From assembly GCA_003956705.1 (NCBI GenBank), contig QZCP01000065.1, forward strand, positions 62,001 through 126,000: a stretch of DNA of 64,000 nt, written 5' to 3'. Source of the DNA: Brevipalpus yothersi (taxonomy: Eukaryota; Arthropoda; Arachnida; Trombidiformes; Tenuipalpidae). Positions 61,916 through 64,000 of the stretch are shown here, piece after piece. The notes under the pieces were generated by a model. The model was given only the letters and a program-made list of their open reading frames with translations, did not search any database and was not told the DNA's origin. The translations under genes and the position numbers were made by a program. How positions within the stretch are numbered: position 1 is the first letter of the stretch; every line of letters begins with the position of its first letter.

Positions 61916-62545
61916 TCAAAGACGCTTGTGTATGCCAAGTTTTCGATTACAATGTGGACACCGATGCTCCACATCTTGGGTACAATCCATACAAAATGGA
62001 CAACACCAACACAAAAAGCATCCCATGATGCAACAGCATAGGCAGGAAAGCCATGTCACAAGACCGGTAGTATGTGATATTTTGGTGTTGATTGAATTAC
62101 TACAACCTGGACACTGTACAAAAACGGGGAAAGGTCCATAATTGGCTTGTGAAGCAGCTAAATTAGAAAATTAGAAAATAAATGAAAAATAATCACAATA
62201 AGCTCACAATTAGCTACATAAAAATGCCGAGGTTTCCAAATGATAAAATTGACCACATATCATGCGGTCATCCAGATGAACGGGATAAAATTTGATCGAC
62301 GAAAAAAAGAAACAAGATCGTTACTCACCTGCAGCAACCTGTGATTGTAACACTACTTGAGGTTGAGGTTGTTGTTGATGTTGCATTGTGGGTGGTACAC
62401 CTTGTTGAACCGGATAACTTTTGGCTTGTGGTACTTCTGGAGTCAACGATGGATAATAGTGATCTGAGGTCGAATACGGTGGAGGAGGCTCTGGCATTGG
62501 CATCATTGGAGGAGCAGAAGGGAGAGAGTCTTTGTCAGAGCTCAT
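61916..62545 (-). CDS. LITAF-like endolysosomal membrane protein
   Basis: LITAF/SIMPLE-type zinc-binding protein inserted as a monotopic hairpin in late endosomes and lysosomes, with a role in ESCRT and cargo sorting. Two coding exons (62329-62545 and 61916-62157) join across a 171-bp intron at a split Ala codon, giving 152 aa. The N-terminus is Pro/Gln-rich with PSAP (a TSG101-binding motif) and PPPPY (a WW-domain, NEDD4-type motif). The C-terminus is the LITAF domain: CPGC, a hydrophobic Cys-rich segment (LVTWLSCLCCCIMGCFLCW), then HRCPHCNRKLG, providing the four zinc cysteines. The stop follows shortly after, as is usual. Confidence 0.95.
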
Positions 62546-62902
62546 GTTGAATAATATATGTTTTTTCTATGGTGTAATATAAGTGCTGCTGGCTGGAATG
62601 AAGAGGGAAGAATATTCAATTCTTGAGGAGTGGATTTCTTGTAACACAGGCACACAAACACACACTACTTAATTAAAATAAAAATATAATGAAGACTATG
62701 GCACCAAATGATAAAATGATTAAATGATCGTGAATGAGTGTAGTAGGAGAGATGGTGTAAAAATGGCGACAATTTAGTTTAGATAGAGCTCAACTTTACC
62801 CCAACAACAACAACCAGTAAAGAGAGCTCTTCAACCAGCAGGAGAAGCAAAAAAAGTTCAACGTGATTAGATAGAGAAAAATGAAACGGCGCAGAATGTT
62901 CA

Positions 62903-62972
<70 letters not shown>

Positions 62973-64000
62973 GACTAACATGTGACCATCAATATCATTA
63001 AACCCAAAAAAAAGTTTCACTCACCAATACGGCTTGGAATATAGATGATGGCTACTCTCATGAAACGTTTGTGTGTATATTCACACACAAAAATCGATAC
63101 AAGAATGAGTGTGTGTGTTCATTGAGACAGAGAGAGAGGAAAAAAATGCCAAGCTTATTCCTGCAACAGGTTACTACTATTCGTCATCAGGTATCGAGCT
63201 GGTTTATAATATAATATACATGAATGACGTACATGATGTTGGAAGGTTTTTCCATTAATCAGTACATAAGCAATCAACCGGTTTAGTTTGACTGACGAAT
63301 TTTTATTCTCTTTTCTTGAGATATACATTTTGACTGACGAATAATTTTTAACAGGTTCAGTTATGTATGTGTGTATGTGTGAATGTGTGTGTGTTGGGTT
63401 GGAAGGCAAAATTGGGTAGACAATCGATTTTTTTTCTCCACTCATAAATCGTTACGATAAAAGTGATTCGATGTTAGGGTAAAGTTTCGATAACAATGTT
63501 TTGAATTTTTAATTACCTCACAGACGTGATCGCGTGAGTGTGCAAGTGATGAAAGTTTAATGATTCTTGAATGAAAACCTACACTCTAACGGGTTGTTGA
63601 ATCCACATTGATGATGAGGATATTCACTTCTTATTCTGTGGTGAAAGTTGAATGATACTGTATGTGATGTTACTCGTTCTTGTTACCTGAGTTTCCGGGG
63701 AATCAAATTGATCCACTAGTGATGAGGCTGTTTGCGGTGGTCTTGAAATGGAAAAATTTTTATCCTCCAGCTTTATGATGAACTGTTTTTCATGGCAGAT
63801 TTTCTGGTAAAATTAGTCAGCTAATTTGATGACGAGATTTTCAGCATTGACAGTGATGACGGTAAAGGTTCTCTGTGCGAACAAATGGTGACTTTTATGG
63901 AACTGATAAGTTTTCACAATCGGATCGAATGTTAATCAGCATTCCACTGATAAGCGAGAAGTCAAAGCTGTAATCTTCGTCTCTCACTCTCTCTACCAGT
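62546..64000. other. upstream region of the LITAF-like gene
   Basis: It probably contains the promoter and 5' UTR of the LITAF-like gene. Besides the (CT)n tract it has short ACAC/GTGT runs near 62650, 63105 and 63370. No coding exon is supported. Confidence 0.5.
62904..62970. repeat. (CT)n microsatellite
   Basis: About 66 bases of pure CT, about 360 bases upstream of the LITAF-like start codon. Confidence 0.95.

Noticed and set aside
1..64000. CRISPR arrays, bacterial operons or transposase genes
   Set aside because: The repeats are simple microsatellites without spacer structure; gene structure is eukaryotic, and no transposase, integrase or reverse transcriptase motif was seen.

Overview
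This is a eukaryotic, AT-rich nuclear window. Its genes have short GT-AG introns (mostly 60-170 bp), AATAAA signals close behind stop codons, and animal-type families. Gene content (annulin-type transglutaminase, neuropathy target esterase, two-pore K+ channel, TBC1D23, TMED10, LITAF, cathepsin B, cathepsin A-like carboxypeptidases), compact introns and abundant (GA)n tracts suggest an arthropod. My best guess is an acariform mite, but that is inference; the sequence alone does not fix the species.

Layout. Bases 1-23,600 are gene-poor. I support one minus-strand gene there: a 22-nt start exon at 3478-3499 joined in phase to a poly-Q exon at 2656-2988. Around it lies about 20 kb rich in long (GA)n/(CT)n tracts. 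Bases 23,640-33,990 are gene-dense: a small acidic unknown protein (+), TBC1D23 (-), low-molecular-weight tyrosine phosphatase (-), neuferricin (+) and most exons of a transglutaminase (-). Transglutaminase intron 2 is about 6.9 kb and holds a complete intronless gene on the opposite strand: an ELOVL-like protein without the elongase histidine box. Bases 43,900-48,200 carry COX7C (+), TMED10 (-) and the 3' exon of a K2P potassium channel (+). Bases 48,580-59,270 hold a divergent S10 carboxypeptidase (-), cathepsin B (+), an NTE/PNPLA6-7-like lipase lacking its cyclic-nucleotide-binding region (-), a ZnT-like protein without its metal site (+) and a canonical cathepsin A-like carboxypeptidase (+). 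A LITAF-like gene (-) lies at 61.9-62.5 kb.

How the genes relate. Two S10 carboxypeptidases and cathepsin B within 11 kb could form a lysosomal or gut proteolysis neighbourhood. TBC1D23, TMED10, LITAF and cathepsin A belong to Golgi, ER and endolysosomal trafficking. The most striking feature is the number of recognisable family members that have lost or changed the defining part of the family: an elongase without HxxHH, a zinc transporter without its four transmembrane ligands, an NTE without cNMP domains, and a carboxypeptidase with a changed serine motif. Exon joins were worked out by eye from splice sites, reading phase and family alignment from memory; no search was run.
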